From JBFWNZ01 sp050250795 (lineage in GTDB: Bacteria; Pseudomonadota; Alphaproteobacteria; UBA8366): a stretch of 14,155 nt of DNA. Both the position numbers and the translations under genes were made by a program. Below the pieces are notes generated by a model. It had not been told where the DNA came from and searched no databases. It saw nothing but the letters and a program-made list of their open reading frames with translations. Below, in pieces: positions 1 to 7,324 of the stretch. Every line of letters begins with the position of its first letter. Position 1 is the stretch's first letter. The DNA lies in NCBI GenBank assembly GCA_050250795.1, contig JBFWNZ010000062.1, forward strand, positions 1-14,155, written 5' to 3'.

Positions 1-1359
1 GCCCGATCCGTCCTCACGAAACAGGCGCATTGTCGGATACCAGGGCGTCGTTTCGGTTCCGAGCCCCCACCGCCAGTCGGGCATATGGGGCAGCAGCAAC
101 CAGACCGGACGGCCAAGCGCACCCGCTAGGTGGGCGACCGACGTATCGACCGCGATCAGCAGGTCGAGCGCAGCAAGCGCGGACGCCGTATCGTACATAT
201 CGGACAGCGACGCTCCCAGATCGACGACGGGAAAGGCAGCCTTTTGCGCAGCAGCCGGCCCCTTCTGCAGGCTGTACAGGGCGACCCCCGGTATCCCGGC
301 AAGGGGTGCGAACTCCGCCAGCGCGCGGCTTCGTTCTCGGTCCCGGGAATGGCGCGGATTGCCCGCCCAGACCAGCCCCACGCGCCGACGGGCCGCGCCG
401 CCCGGAAGAGACATCGCCTCGGGCACCGGCAGATAGGGCACCTGTGACGCCGGGGCCGCATCGAAGACAAGGGGCAGGCTCATCAAAGGTATCTGCAATT
501 CATAGCCGTCGTCGGGCACATGCTCGGCCACCGCCGACACGCCCGGAACCCCGGCGGCCAGCCGGTGCAAGGCCGCACCGCACTGCACCGTCACCCGCCC
601 GCCGCGCGCCGCCACCATCGGCGCATAGCGCAGGAACTGCAGCGCATCGCCCAAGCCCTGCTCCGCCCAGAGCAGGATGCGCCGGCCCAGCAGCGGTTCG
701 CCCTGCCAGCGCGGACCGGTATAGCGCCGGGTATAGTCCGGCCCCCGAAGCCGCCATTCATGTTCGCGGAACCCTTCGATCAGGTCGCCTTCGAGCAGCA
801 GCAGGTGCGCAAGGTTCACATGCGCCTCGGCGTAATCCGGGTCCAGCGCCAGGACGTGCTCGAAGGCCGCTCGTCCTCCTTCTCGATCTCCGGCAAGCAC
901 AAGCGCAACACCGAAGCTGTTGACCCATTCCGTCCGGCCGGTATCGGAGGCGACCAGCCGGCGCAGCAGATCGAGCGCGGCATTCAACTCGCCCAGCGGC
1001 AGCAACGCACGCGCCAGATCGTGTTGGGCTTCACGGTCCGCGGGATCGTAAAGCAGGGCCTTGCGCAGCATGCCCGCCGCCTCGTCGAAGCGGCGCTGGT
1101 CGAAGAGGGTCCGACCGAGATTGGCATAGAGACCGGCATTGGTCGGATCGCGCAGCAGCGCATCCTCAAAGGCCGAACAGGCGCCATCGTGGTCGCGCAA
1201 GGCACGGCGGACCACGCCAAGATTGTTCCTGTACCGGATGCTATCGGGATCGAGCGCAACGGCGCGTTCGATCAAATCGCAGGCTTCCGCATGCCGGCCA
1301 AGCCGATGCGATTCGATCCCCTGCGCGTGCAATGCCTCTGCCTCGGCAGAGCCCGACAC
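1..1359 (-). CDS. TPR-repeat glycosyltransferase (GT9/GT41-like), 3' end cut by window edge
   Basis: I translated this frame by hand. It stays open for 453 codons from a GTG at 1359 to the left edge, so the C-terminus is missing. Residues about 10-190 are tetratricopeptide repeats with the usual A/L/Y/P spacing (for example NLGVVRRALRDHDGACSAFE near 46-65 and AHVNLAHLLLLEGD near 179-192). The C-terminal half is a GT-B fold domain like heptosyltransferases and O-GlcNAc transferases: EQGLGDALQFLRY (233-245), GLVWAGNP (328-335), and a sugar-nucleotide-site motif DTSVAHLAGALGRPVW (405-420). Such proteins usually end 30-40 residues after this point, so little is lost. The GTG lies 4 bases after the methyltransferase stop, with a purine-rich GGCGAGG about 8 bases upstream, so the two are probably co-transcribed and coupled. 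The family is clear by motif. The acceptor (protein, lipid or polysaccharide) is unknown. Confidence 0.88.
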   Translation of the reverse strand, partial: MSGSAEAEALHAQGIESHRLGRHAEACDLIERAVALDPDSIRYRNNLGVVRRALRDHDGACSAFEDALLRDPTNAGLYANLGRTLFDQRRFDEAAGMLRKALLYDPADREAQHDLARALLPLGELNAALDLLRRLVASDTGRTEWVNSFGVALVLAGDREGGRAAFEHVLALDPDYAEAHVNLAHLLLLEGDLIEGFREHEWRLRGPDYTRRYTGPRWQGEPLLGRRILLWAEQGLGDALQFLRYAPMVAARGGRVTVQCGAALHRLAAGVPGVSAVAEHVPDDGYELQIPLMSLPLVFDAAPASQVPYLPVPEAMSLPGGAARRRVGLVWAGNPRHSRDRERSRALAEFAPLAGIPGVALYSLQKGPAAAQKAAFPVVDLGASLSDMYDTASALAALDLLIAVDTSVAHLAGALGRPVWLLLPHMPDWRWGLGTETTPWYPTMRLFREDGSG

Positions 1360-1363
1360 GCGT

Positions 1364-2044
1364 TCAGCCTCGCCGCAAGGGCTGCCCGGTGAGGAGAGCC
1401 ACGCCCTGTTCGGATACCTGGCCCAGGGGCGGCCGCCGCCCACCGAACTCCACCTCCTCGACCGGACGCTTGCGGACCACGAGCTCGATCCCCGCCTCGC
1501 CGACCGGGGTCTGCGTCTGATCGAAGCGCGGCAATGCAAAGCGATAGCTTGCCGTCAGAAGTTCCAGCTTCTGAACATCCGCCTGGGGACCCAATGTGCG
1601 GATCAGATCGAGCAGGTTCTGCGAGCGCGGACTCCAGCTCTGGTCCTTCAGGATCGTGAAGGTCCATTTATGATCCTGGTTCCAGGTGCTGGGAAACACC
1701 GCCTGTTCGTAGAGATCCTCGTCCGGCACGGTCACGATGAGATGGCCGCGCGGCTTCACCAGCCGGAACCAGTTGCGCAGCCCCTCTCCCGGATCGTTCA
1801 GATGCTCCAGGCAATGGCTGGAATGCACGAAGTCGTAACTGTCATTCGGCACGCCATGCATGAACTGGGCATCGCCGTCGCCCTGATCCCAGACCCGCAC
1901 GATGCCCATGCGCGGGAACAGTTCCTCATACAAGGCCAGGGGATCGGGCGCGCCGCCGATATCGATCCCGTCGCCGACGAAATAGCGGTTGGCGAAGTTC
2001 GGCTCGCCAAGGCGCCGCATGATCGATTTACTGCATTCCCGCAT
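1364..2044 (-). CDS. Class I SAM-dependent methyltransferase (Methyltransf_11-like)
   Basis: A 226-residue protein starting at ATG 2044. That start is favoured over in-frame codons further upstream because AGAGGGA lies 6 bases before it and the translation upstream is arginine-rich and unlike a protein fold. SAM-binding motif I is GDGIDIGG (residues 24-31). Motif II is near VWDQGDGD (51-58). The motif IV region is YDFVHSSHCLEHLNDP (69-84), typical of Methyltransf_11 enzymes, followed by a strand-turn GHLIVTVPDEDLYE (100-113). The C-terminal third, with a HKWTFTILKD segment (125-134), probably forms the substrate lid. Methyl transfer from SAM is known for the family. The acceptor cannot be read from sequence. 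Because it sits directly upstream of a TPR-glycosyltransferase, a glycan or glycosylated protein is a reasonable guess. Confidence 0.9.
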   Translation of the reverse strand: MRECSKSIMRRLGEPNFANRYFVGDGIDIGGAPDPLALYEELFPRMGIVRVWDQGDGDAQFMHGVPNDSYDFVHSSHCLEHLNDPGEGLRNWFRLVKPRGHLIVTVPDEDLYEQAVFPSTWNQDHKWTFTILKDQSWSPRSQNLLDLIRTLGPQADVQKLELLTASYRFALPRFDQTQTPVGEAGIELVVRKRPVEEVEFGGRRPPLGQVSEQGVALLTGQPLRRG

Positions 2045-2280
2045 GCCCGGTCCCTCTTCGCGCAATCGGACCAACCTAGCACAGGCGCCGAGGCTTACCA
2101 CCGTTGCGGCCAGCGGCCGCGCGCGATGGAGACGCCAAGCCGGCCCGCGATATCCTGTCGCACCCCCGCAACCCATTTCGCACCTGCGAGAACAATGGCG
2201 CCCAGATTCCATTTATGCACATTTATTGGGCAATCGCTCTGACGGCCTTTCGGCCAAACGAGAGCAGCAACCAATGCATG

Positions 2281-2400
2281 TGAAATATAAAACATTGATC
2301 TATATTTAAAGTAAATTCGTATTATATTTATATTTATTGATCAATACCCATCTTATCTGTCTGATATGGCAATTTTTATCACGCTAAAAGAATATATATT
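2281..2400. promoter_or_regulatory. AT-rich island with ATTGATC repeats and 12-bp palindrome
   Basis: Twenty-five of these 120 bases are G or C, in a window otherwise well above 60% G+C. The heptamer ATTGATC occurs at 2294-2300 and again at 2336-2342, exactly 42 bases apart (about four helical turns, so on the same face of the DNA). The second copy lies inside a perfect palindrome TATTGATCAATA at 2335-2346. This arrangement suits a dimeric regulator, or a protein that binds curved AT-rich DNA; MucR/Ros-type zinc-finger and H-NS-like proteins do so in alphaproteobacteria. Which protein binds, if any, is not shown by the sequence. Confidence 0.4.
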
Positions 2401-2504
2401 TTCCCGTACTATATTTAGAGCAATGCGGAAATCTACAGGGCCCGGCCTGCATACGTATTCGCGGCGCTTGTATTCGCTTGAAAAGAAACCAACTTAGAGC
2501 GCGC

Positions 2505-2526
2505 GCGAACGACACGCCTCGTTCGC
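2505..2526. repeat. Perfect 8-bp inverted repeat in the ndvB-like leader
   Basis: GCGAACGA (2505-2512) and TCGTTCGC (2519-2526) are perfectly complementary around a 6-base loop. No T-run follows, so it is not an intrinsic terminator. It lies about 150 bases before the ndvB-like start and could be an operator or an RNA hairpin in the leader. Confidence 0.4.
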
Positions 2527-2601
2527 CCCTCGCCGGCAAAGAAGCGCTCGGGCTTTCCGCCGGTTGTACAGTCGGCGTATGATGTTCTCGGAGTACCGAC
2601 G

Positions 2602-2618
2602 CTGAGCCGGTGGCTCAG
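2602..2618. repeat. Perfect 7-bp inverted repeat ending at a candidate GTG start
   Basis: CTGAGCC (2602-2608) pairs with GGCTCAG (2612-2618) around GGT. The last base of the right arm is the first base of the in-frame GTG at 2618, the most upstream possible start of the ndvB-like gene. If that GTG were used, the hairpin would block ribosome access. With the preferred ATG at 2675 it is a leader element. There is no evidence beyond symmetry. Confidence 0.35.
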
Positions 2619-2674
2619 TGGCATACATATGTCGGACGGCGCCAGACCGTTGCCACGAATGGAACCCATCAGGA

Positions 2675-5287
2675 ATGCGTAAACCGGGAACGCTGTTGCT
2701 CGCGGGAATGCTCGCGCTCAACATCGCGATGTGGCTTGCCCTCACCCATGCCGCCAACGCACCCAGTTGGACCGGCTTGATCAAAGGCCTGTCCGTCAGC
2801 CCATACGGGCGGAACGACGACCCGCAGATCGGCCGCCACCCTACGTTGCAGGAAGTGACGCGGGACATGGATGTCCTGGGCACTGTGACGAAGCGCATCC
2901 GTACCTATTCGGTCGAAGGCGTGCTGTCCGAAATTCCCGCGCTGGCCGAAGAGCGCGGCATCACGGTGGCACTGGGCGCCTGGGTCGATACCGACCACGT
3001 CCGCAACCGGCGCGAGGTCGCGACGGCCATCGATCTCGCGCGCCAGTCGCCCGCGGTCAACCGCGTGCTTGTGGGCAACGAGGCTTTGCTTCGCGAAGAT
3101 ATCAGCGTTCCGGACCTGATCTTCCTGATCAAGCGTGCCAAGGAAGCGGCGGGCAAACCGGTCAGCACAGCAGAACCCTGGCATGTCTGGCTCGACCATC
3201 CCGAACTGGCTGCCGCGGTGGATTTCATCGGCCTGCATATCCTGCCTTACTGGGAAGGCGTGCCGGTCAACGAAGCCGTCAAGCATGTGAAACGGCGCAT
3301 CCGCGAGATCAAGGAAGCCTATCCCGAAAAGCCCGTCGTCCTGACCGAGGTCGGCTGGCCGAGCGATGGCCGCAAGATCGCCGTGGCCGAAGCGACCCGC
3401 GTCAACCAGGCGCAGTTCCTGCGTGAGTTTCTGAACGTCGCGGCCGAGGAAGGCATCGACTATTACCTGATGGAAGCTTTCGACCAGCCCTGGAAGGTCG
3501 AGGCGGAAGGTACGGCCGGTGCCTATTGGGGCATTTTCAACGCCGCCCGAGAGCCGAAATTCGCCATGAGCGGCCAGGTCAAGAACCTGCCGCAATGGGC
3601 CACCTGGGCCGCCCTGGGCGCCGTAGTCGTCAGCTTGCTGGTCGCATTGTTCCTGCGCCAGGTCCGCGGCCTGCGCAACATGGGCTGGATATTCATGTTC
3701 TCATCCGCCCAGGTTGTGTCGTCGATGCTGGCCTGGGCGATCGCCGTCGGTTCGTTCAAGTATCTCTCGACATGGGGCGTCGTGGTCTGGATCGTGCTGA
3801 TGGGCGCCCAGATCGTGTTGATGCTCGTGCTGATTTCCGACAGTTTCGAGATCGCCGAAGTGGTCTGGGGCCGGCATCGCGCGCACCGGCCGATCCGCAA
3901 GGTGCGGCCCGACCGGCTGCCGATGGTCTCGATCCACATCCCCTGCTACAACGAGCCGCCGGACATGGTGTGCGACACGCTGCGCGCGCTCGCCAATCTG
4001 GATTATCCGAATTTCGAGGTCATCGTCGTCGACAACAATACGAAGGACGATGCCGTCTGGAAGCCGGTGGAACGGTTCTGCGAGGAACTGGGTCCGCGCT
4101 TCCGTTTCTATCATCTGCCGAAATGGCCGGGCTTCAAGGCCGGGGCCTTGAACTTCGCGCTCAAGGAAACGACTCCCGAAGCCTCGGTCATCGCCGTGAT
4201 CGACAGCGACTACATGGTCGCGCCGAACTGGCTCAAGGCGCTGGTGCCCTATTTCCAGCGTCCCAAGGTCGCCATCGTGCAGGCGCCGCAGGATTATCGC
4301 GACGGGCACGAATCGCCGCTTAAGGAAGCATGCTTCTGGGAATATGCCGGCTTCTTCAAGATCGGCATGGTCCAGCGCGACCGGCGCAATGCCATCATCC
4401 AGCACGGCACCATGACGATGGTGCGCCGCACGGCCCTGGAGAAGGTCGGCGGCTGGGCCGAATGGTGCATCACCGAGGATGCGGAACTGGGCCTGCGCCT
4501 GTTCGAGGAAGGCTGGCAGGCGATCTATGTCGCCGAGAGCTTCGGCAAGGGGCTGATGCCGGACACCTTCGACGCCTACCGGAAGCAGCGCTTCCGCTGG
4601 GCCTATGGCGCCATCCAGATCCTGAAGCGGCATTGGACGGAACTGCTGTTCGGCCGCCGTCTTACCTTCGGCCAGCGCTATCACTTCATCGCCGGCTGGC
4701 TGCCCTGGATCGCCGATGGGCTGACCCTTCCCTTCACGGCGGTCGCCATCGCCTGGACGGCCGCGCTTATCGTCATCCCCCGCTGGGTGGATTTTCCGAT
4801 CGCCATCTTCGTCGTGCCCACGATCGGCTTCTTCATGTTCCGCGTCATGCATTCGCTGACGCTGTACAAGGCGCATGTGAATTGCCCGCTACGCGAACGC
4901 CTGCTCGCGCTGCTTGCGGGCCTCTCCCTGACCTACACCATCGGCAAGGCCGTGCTGGCGGGGATATTCACCTCGGGCCGGCCGTTCCTGCGGACACCGA
5001 AATGTGCCGACCGGGCGCCCCTGATCCAGGCCCTGGCGATGGTTCAGGAAGAAACCGCGATCACGCTTCTGCTGTGGAGCGGAATCGTCGGCGTCCTCAT
5101 CGTAAACGGGCCCACCCACACCAGCGCCCTGCTCTGGTCGACGGTTCTGTTCGCGCAGTCGCTGCCGCATATCGCCGCGATCGCCATGGCCCTGCTGAGC
5201 GTCGCACCGAACCGGGAAACCCAGCCTGCGGTTCCGGACACCGCTGCCAGCCATTCCGAAGCCGGGGTTCCCCAGACGGCTTCGTGA
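2675..5287 (+). CDS. ndvB: NdvB-like beta-glucan synthase: GH17 domain fused to family 2 glycosyltransferase
   Basis: An 870-residue inner-membrane enzyme. An N-terminal signal anchor (about 5-25) is followed by a GH17 glucanase/transglucosylase domain (about 35-290) with both catalytic glutamates visible: E136 in VGNE and E225 in TEVGWPS. Three membrane helices (about 309-395) precede a processive GT2 domain with IPCYNE (422-427), DSD (510-512), TED (600-602) and QRFRW (638-642), the D,D,D,QxxRW set. Several more helices follow (about 670-855). In Bradyrhizobium, NdvB-type proteins make beta-1,3/1,6-linked cyclic glucans of the periplasm, and GH17 domains of Pseudomonas-type homologues are known to act as glucanosyltransferases. 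A similar role is inferred here. The start is uncertain: ATG 2675 begins a good signal segment but its AGGA is immediately adjacent; GTG 2618 adds 19 residues; ATG 2708 is also possible. It has its own long regulatory region. Confidence 0.9.
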   Translation: MRKPGTLLLAGMLALNIAMWLALTHAANAPSWTGLIKGLSVSPYGRNDDPQIGRHPTLQEVTRDMDVLGTVTKRIRTYSVEGVLSEIPALAEERGITVALGAWVDTDHVRNRREVATAIDLARQSPAVNRVLVGNEALLREDISVPDLIFLIKRAKEAAGKPVSTAEPWHVWLDHPELAAAVDFIGLHILPYWEGVPVNEAVKHVKRRIREIKEAYPEKPVVLTEVGWPSDGRKIAVAEATRVNQAQFLREFLNVAAEEGIDYYLMEAFDQPWKVEAEGTAGAYWGIFNAAREPKFAMSGQVKNLPQWATWAALGAVVVSLLVALFLRQVRGLRNMGWIFMFSSAQVVSSMLAWAIAVGSFKYLSTWGVVVWIVLMGAQIVLMLVLISDSFEIAEVVWGRHRAHRPIRKVRPDRLPMVSIHIPCYNEPPDMVCDTLRALANLDYPNFEVIVVDNNTKDDAVWKPVERFCEELGPRFRFYHLPKWPGFKAGALNFALKETTPEASVIAVIDSDYMVAPNWLKALVPYFQRPKVAIVQAPQDYRDGHESPLKEACFWEYAGFFKIGMVQRDRRNAIIQHGTMTMVRRTALEKVGGWAEWCITEDAELGLRLFEEGWQAIYVAESFGKGLMPDTFDAYRKQRFRWAYGAIQILKRHWTELLFGRRLTFGQRYHFIAGWLPWIADGLTLPFTAVAIAWTAALIVIPRWVDFPIAIFVVPTIGFFMFRVMHSLTLYKAHVNCPLRERLLALLAGLSLTYTIGKAVLAGIFTSGRPFLRTPKCADRAPLIQALAMVQEETAITLLLWSGIVGVLIVNGPTHTSALLWSTVLFAQSLPHIAAIAMALLSVAPNRETQPAVPDTAASHSEAGVPQTAS

Positions 5288-5317
5288 TGGACGGCACACC
5301 GATCTTGTGATCCTCTC

Positions 5318-5353
5318 TCGACGCCGCAGAAGGCTACCCTTCCGCGGCGTCGA
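5318..5353. repeat. Strong 36-base hairpin between the ndvB-like gene and the small membrane gene
   Basis: TCGACGCCGC (5318-5327) pairs perfectly with GCGGCGTCGA (5344-5353). Inside it, after one A-C mismatch, GAAGG (5329-5333) pairs with CCTTC (5338-5342) around the loop CTAC. The total is 15 base pairs. No T-run follows, so an intrinsic terminator is unlikely. The GGAG ribosome-binding site of the next gene begins about 6 bases after the stem. It may stabilise the 3' end of the upstream message, set the relative expression of the two genes, or be a copy of a dispersed palindromic repeat. Confidence 0.6.
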
Positions 5354-5370
5354 AGCTTCCGGAGCCACCG

Positions 5371-5658
5371 ATGCGCCCTATCGTCTGTCCTCTCGTCTCT
5401 GTCGGCGCGGCAACGTCGCTCGTCGCCACCTGCGGGGGAACGCTGATCCTGTTCGCCCACTACTTTCTGTTCAAGTTCGGAGCGGCCTTGCTGGAGACGA
5501 TCGGCATTCTGGGATCCGGCTGGGCGATCGGCCATGCCTTGCTGCTGATGGAGATCGCTGCGGGTATCGCCGCACCGGTCATCCTGGCCATCAGCGTCTG
5601 GTTCTTTCGTTCCGCATTGCAGGTCGAACGATCGATGGCTGTCCTGCCTCCGCTCTAG
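5371..5658 (+). CDS. Small hypothetical membrane protein (95 aa)
   Basis: I do not recognise a family. The start ATG at 5371 has GGAG 7 bases upstream. The protein has two hydrophobic stretches: residues about 9-33 (VSVGAATSLVATCGGTLILF) and about 43-80, the second long enough for a helical hairpin. There are few charged residues and a short basic/acidic tail (QVERSM). Third codon positions are mostly G or C, as expected for a real gene here. It follows the ndvB-like gene on the same strand by 83 bases and ends 9 bases before the convergent trkH gene. Position suggests co-expression with the glucan synthase, but the intervening hairpin could separate them. Function unknown. Confidence 0.6.
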   Translation: MRPIVCPLVSVGAATSLVATCGGTLILFAHYFLFKFGAALLETIGILGSGWAIGHALLLMEIAAGIAAPVILAISVWFFRSALQVERSMAVLPPL

Positions 5659-5667
5659 TTCACGAGG

Positions 5668-7122
5668 TCAATCCCGCCAGAACCCGGGATCGAGCAGTAC
5701 CAGCAGGGTGAAAAGTTCGAGACGGCCCAGCAGCATAGCAGCCGACAGCACCCATTTCGCCGCATCGGACAGCATGGAGAAGTTGCCGGCGGGGCCGATG
5801 ATGTCGCCCAGTCCCGGACCAACATTCCCGATGGCCGTCGCCGCGGCGCTGAAACTCGTCACCAGATCGTATCCCATTCCGGCAAGCACGACGGTGATGA
5901 ACGCCACGGTCATGAAATAGGCGGCGAGGAACGCCAGTACCGATGGCGGGATGTCCTCGGGCAGCGGTTCGCCTGCATAAGAGATCACGACGACGCGATG
6001 CGGCCAGGACAACCGGCGCAGATGCGCGCGTGCGACCCGCCACAGTATCTGGAAACGGAATATCTTCACTGCGCCCGACGTCGATCCGGTACAGCCGCCG
6101 ACGAAGGTCAGCATCAGGAAGATCGCCGCGGCGAACGGTCCCCACAGGATGTAGTTCTCGCTCGCAAAACCCGTCGTCGTGATGATCGAAACGGCGTTGA
6201 ACGCCGCCGCTCGCAGGGCGTCGCCGAAGCTGCGGTCCTGCGTGAAGGTCAGCCAGAGCGCCAAGACCACGCAGATGACCAAGGCGAAGATCGCGAACGC
6301 CCGGACCTGGGTATGACGCCAAAGCACCTGCGGATGCCCGCGCAGCGTCCGGACATAGACCACGAAGGGAATTGCGCCAGCCGCCATGAACAGCACGGCC
6401 GTCCACTCGATCACCGGGTTCTGGAAATATCCGAAGGACGCATCATGGGTCGAGAACCCGCCCGTCGATACGGTCGTCATCGCATGGCACAGGGCGTCGA
6501 ACAGCGTCATGCCCGCTGCCCAGTAGCCTGCGATGCACAACAATGTCAGCGCCATGTAGATCAAGCCGATCAAGGCGACCAGTTGGACCGGTCGCGGCAC
6601 GACCCGCTCCTTGCGATCCGTCGAGCTTTCCGTCTGGAACAGCTGCATTCCGCCGACCCGCAGGAACGGCAGCATGATGATCGCCATGAAGACGATTCCG
6701 ATTCCGCCCACCCAATGCAGTAGCGACCGCCACAGCAGCATGCCGGGCGGCAGGCCATCGAGACCGTTAAGCACGGTGGCCCCCGTCGTCGTCAGGCCCG
6801 AGATCGCCTCGAAAAAAGCGTCGGCATAGTTCAGCTCCTGCTCCAGGAACAGGAAGGGCAAGGCCGAGAAGGCCGAAAGCATCGCCCACGCCGCGCTGGT
6901 CAGAACGAAGCTTTGACGCAGATTGAACCGGGCGAGGTTGCGACTGTGCGTGGTCAGGACCAGCAGCACGCCGACGAATGCGGTCGCCGCCGCGCAAACG
7001 GCGAACACTTTCCAGTCCGGATGCGAGGAAACGCCGTCGGCAAGGGCTGGAATGACCATGGCAACGGCCAAACCGGTGAGCAGCAACCCGATCACATGCA
7101 GAATTGGGCGTATGTCGATCAT
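5668..7122 (-). CDS. trkH: TrkH-family potassium uptake transmembrane protein
   Basis: A 484-residue integral membrane protein, usual length for TrkH. The four pore-loop filter sequences are visible in order: TTTGAT (111-116), STGGF (219-223), TTTGF (315-319) and NVGPG (433-437). The family signature GGCTGSTSGAVKIFR lies at 342-356 and FLRVGGMQLF at 153-162. TrkH forms the K+-conducting dimer in the inner membrane and is gated by the cytoplasmic nucleotide-binding subunit TrkA, which is not in this window. Start ATG 7122 is supported by GGGAGGG about 9 bases upstream. It is monocistronic here: divergent from the SDR gene and convergent with the small membrane protein gene, with no evident terminator in the 9-base gap. 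Ktr/KtrB is the alternative, but length and signature favour TrkH. Confidence 0.95.
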   Translation of the reverse strand: MIDIRPILHVIGLLLTGLAVAMVIPALADGVSSHPDWKVFAVCAAATAFVGVLLVLTTHSRNLARFNLRQSFVLTSAAWAMLSAFSALPFLFLEQELNYADAFFEAISGLTTTGATVLNGLDGLPPGMLLWRSLLHWVGGIGIVFMAIIMLPFLRVGGMQLFQTESSTDRKERVVPRPVQLVALIGLIYMALTLLCIAGYWAAGMTLFDALCHAMTTVSTGGFSTHDASFGYFQNPVIEWTAVLFMAAGAIPFVVYVRTLRGHPQVLWRHTQVRAFAIFALVICVVLALWLTFTQDRSFGDALRAAAFNAVSIITTTGFASENYILWGPFAAAIFLMLTFVGGCTGSTSGAVKIFRFQILWRVARAHLRRLSWPHRVVVISYAGEPLPEDIPPSVLAFLAAYFMTVAFITVVLAGMGYDLVTSFSAAATAIGNVGPGLGDIIGPAGNFSMLSDAAKWVLSAAMLLGRLELFTLLVLLDPGFWRD

Positions 7123-7324
7123 ACCCGCCGGCCCTCCCGCGGCGCCGATCCGCGTATGGCCTTCTCCCCAGCCTACGCAGCGAGGGAAGGTTTAAGCCCC
7201 TTGGGGAATAGAGTCGAGGGCAGGGCCGCGAACGGCGATCTTGTGTCGCCGCCGCGCTCTGCCGACAATGCCGCGCTTTCCAGCCGGAACGCGTCGCAGA
7301 ATTCAGCCGCCGAGGACACCGCCA
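7123..7324. promoter_or_regulatory. Divergent intergenic region trkH / SDR
   Basis: About 200 bases between divergent genes, so promoters for both are expected. I could not pick a convincing -35/-10 pair. A 6-bp inverted repeat, CGGCGA (7233-7238) and TCGCCG (7246-7251) with a 7-base loop, lies about 75 bases before the SDR start, and CCCCTTGGGG lies near 7197-7206. Either could be an operator. This is weak evidence. Confidence 0.35.

Larger units (their letters stand above)
2045..2674. promoter_or_regulatory. Long non-coding divergent region between methyltransferase and ndvB-like genes
   Basis: About 630 bases without a convincing gene, between divergently transcribed units, so it should hold the promoters of both. 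From 2045 to about 2260 it is GC-rich like the rest of the window. From about 2270 to 2420 it becomes very AT-rich: only 8 of the 60 bases at 2281-2340 are G or C. From 2430 to 2674 it is GC-rich again, with two inverted repeats that could fold in the ndvB leader. TATTAT at 2320-2325 lies 19 bases after TTGATC (2295-2300), a poor but possible -10/-35 pair for rightward transcription. No tRNA, transposase remnant or known riboswitch was recognised. Confidence 0.55.

Noticed and set aside
520..1392. Plus-strand frame of 290 codons near the left end
   Set aside because: It is antisense to the TPR-glycosyltransferase, whose repeats and GT motifs run without a break through the same bases.
2430..2674. 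c-di-GMP or other known riboswitch in the ndvB-like leader
   Set aside because: Two simple hairpins are present but no conserved aptamer core could be recognised by eye.
3701..4876. Long open frame (391 codons) on the minus strand, antisense to the ndvB-like gene
   Set aside because: Its translation is low-complexity and charged, with no recognisable fold, while the plus strand carries complete GT2 motifs. Long antisense frames are common in GC-rich DNA.
2675..5287. Cellulose synthase (BcsA)
   Set aside because: There is no PilZ domain after the GT2 domain, and an N-terminal GH17 domain is present, which fits NdvB-type glucan synthases.
5318..5353. Intrinsic terminator after the ndvB-like gene
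   Set aside because: The stem is strong, but GCTTCCGGAG follows it in place of a T-run.
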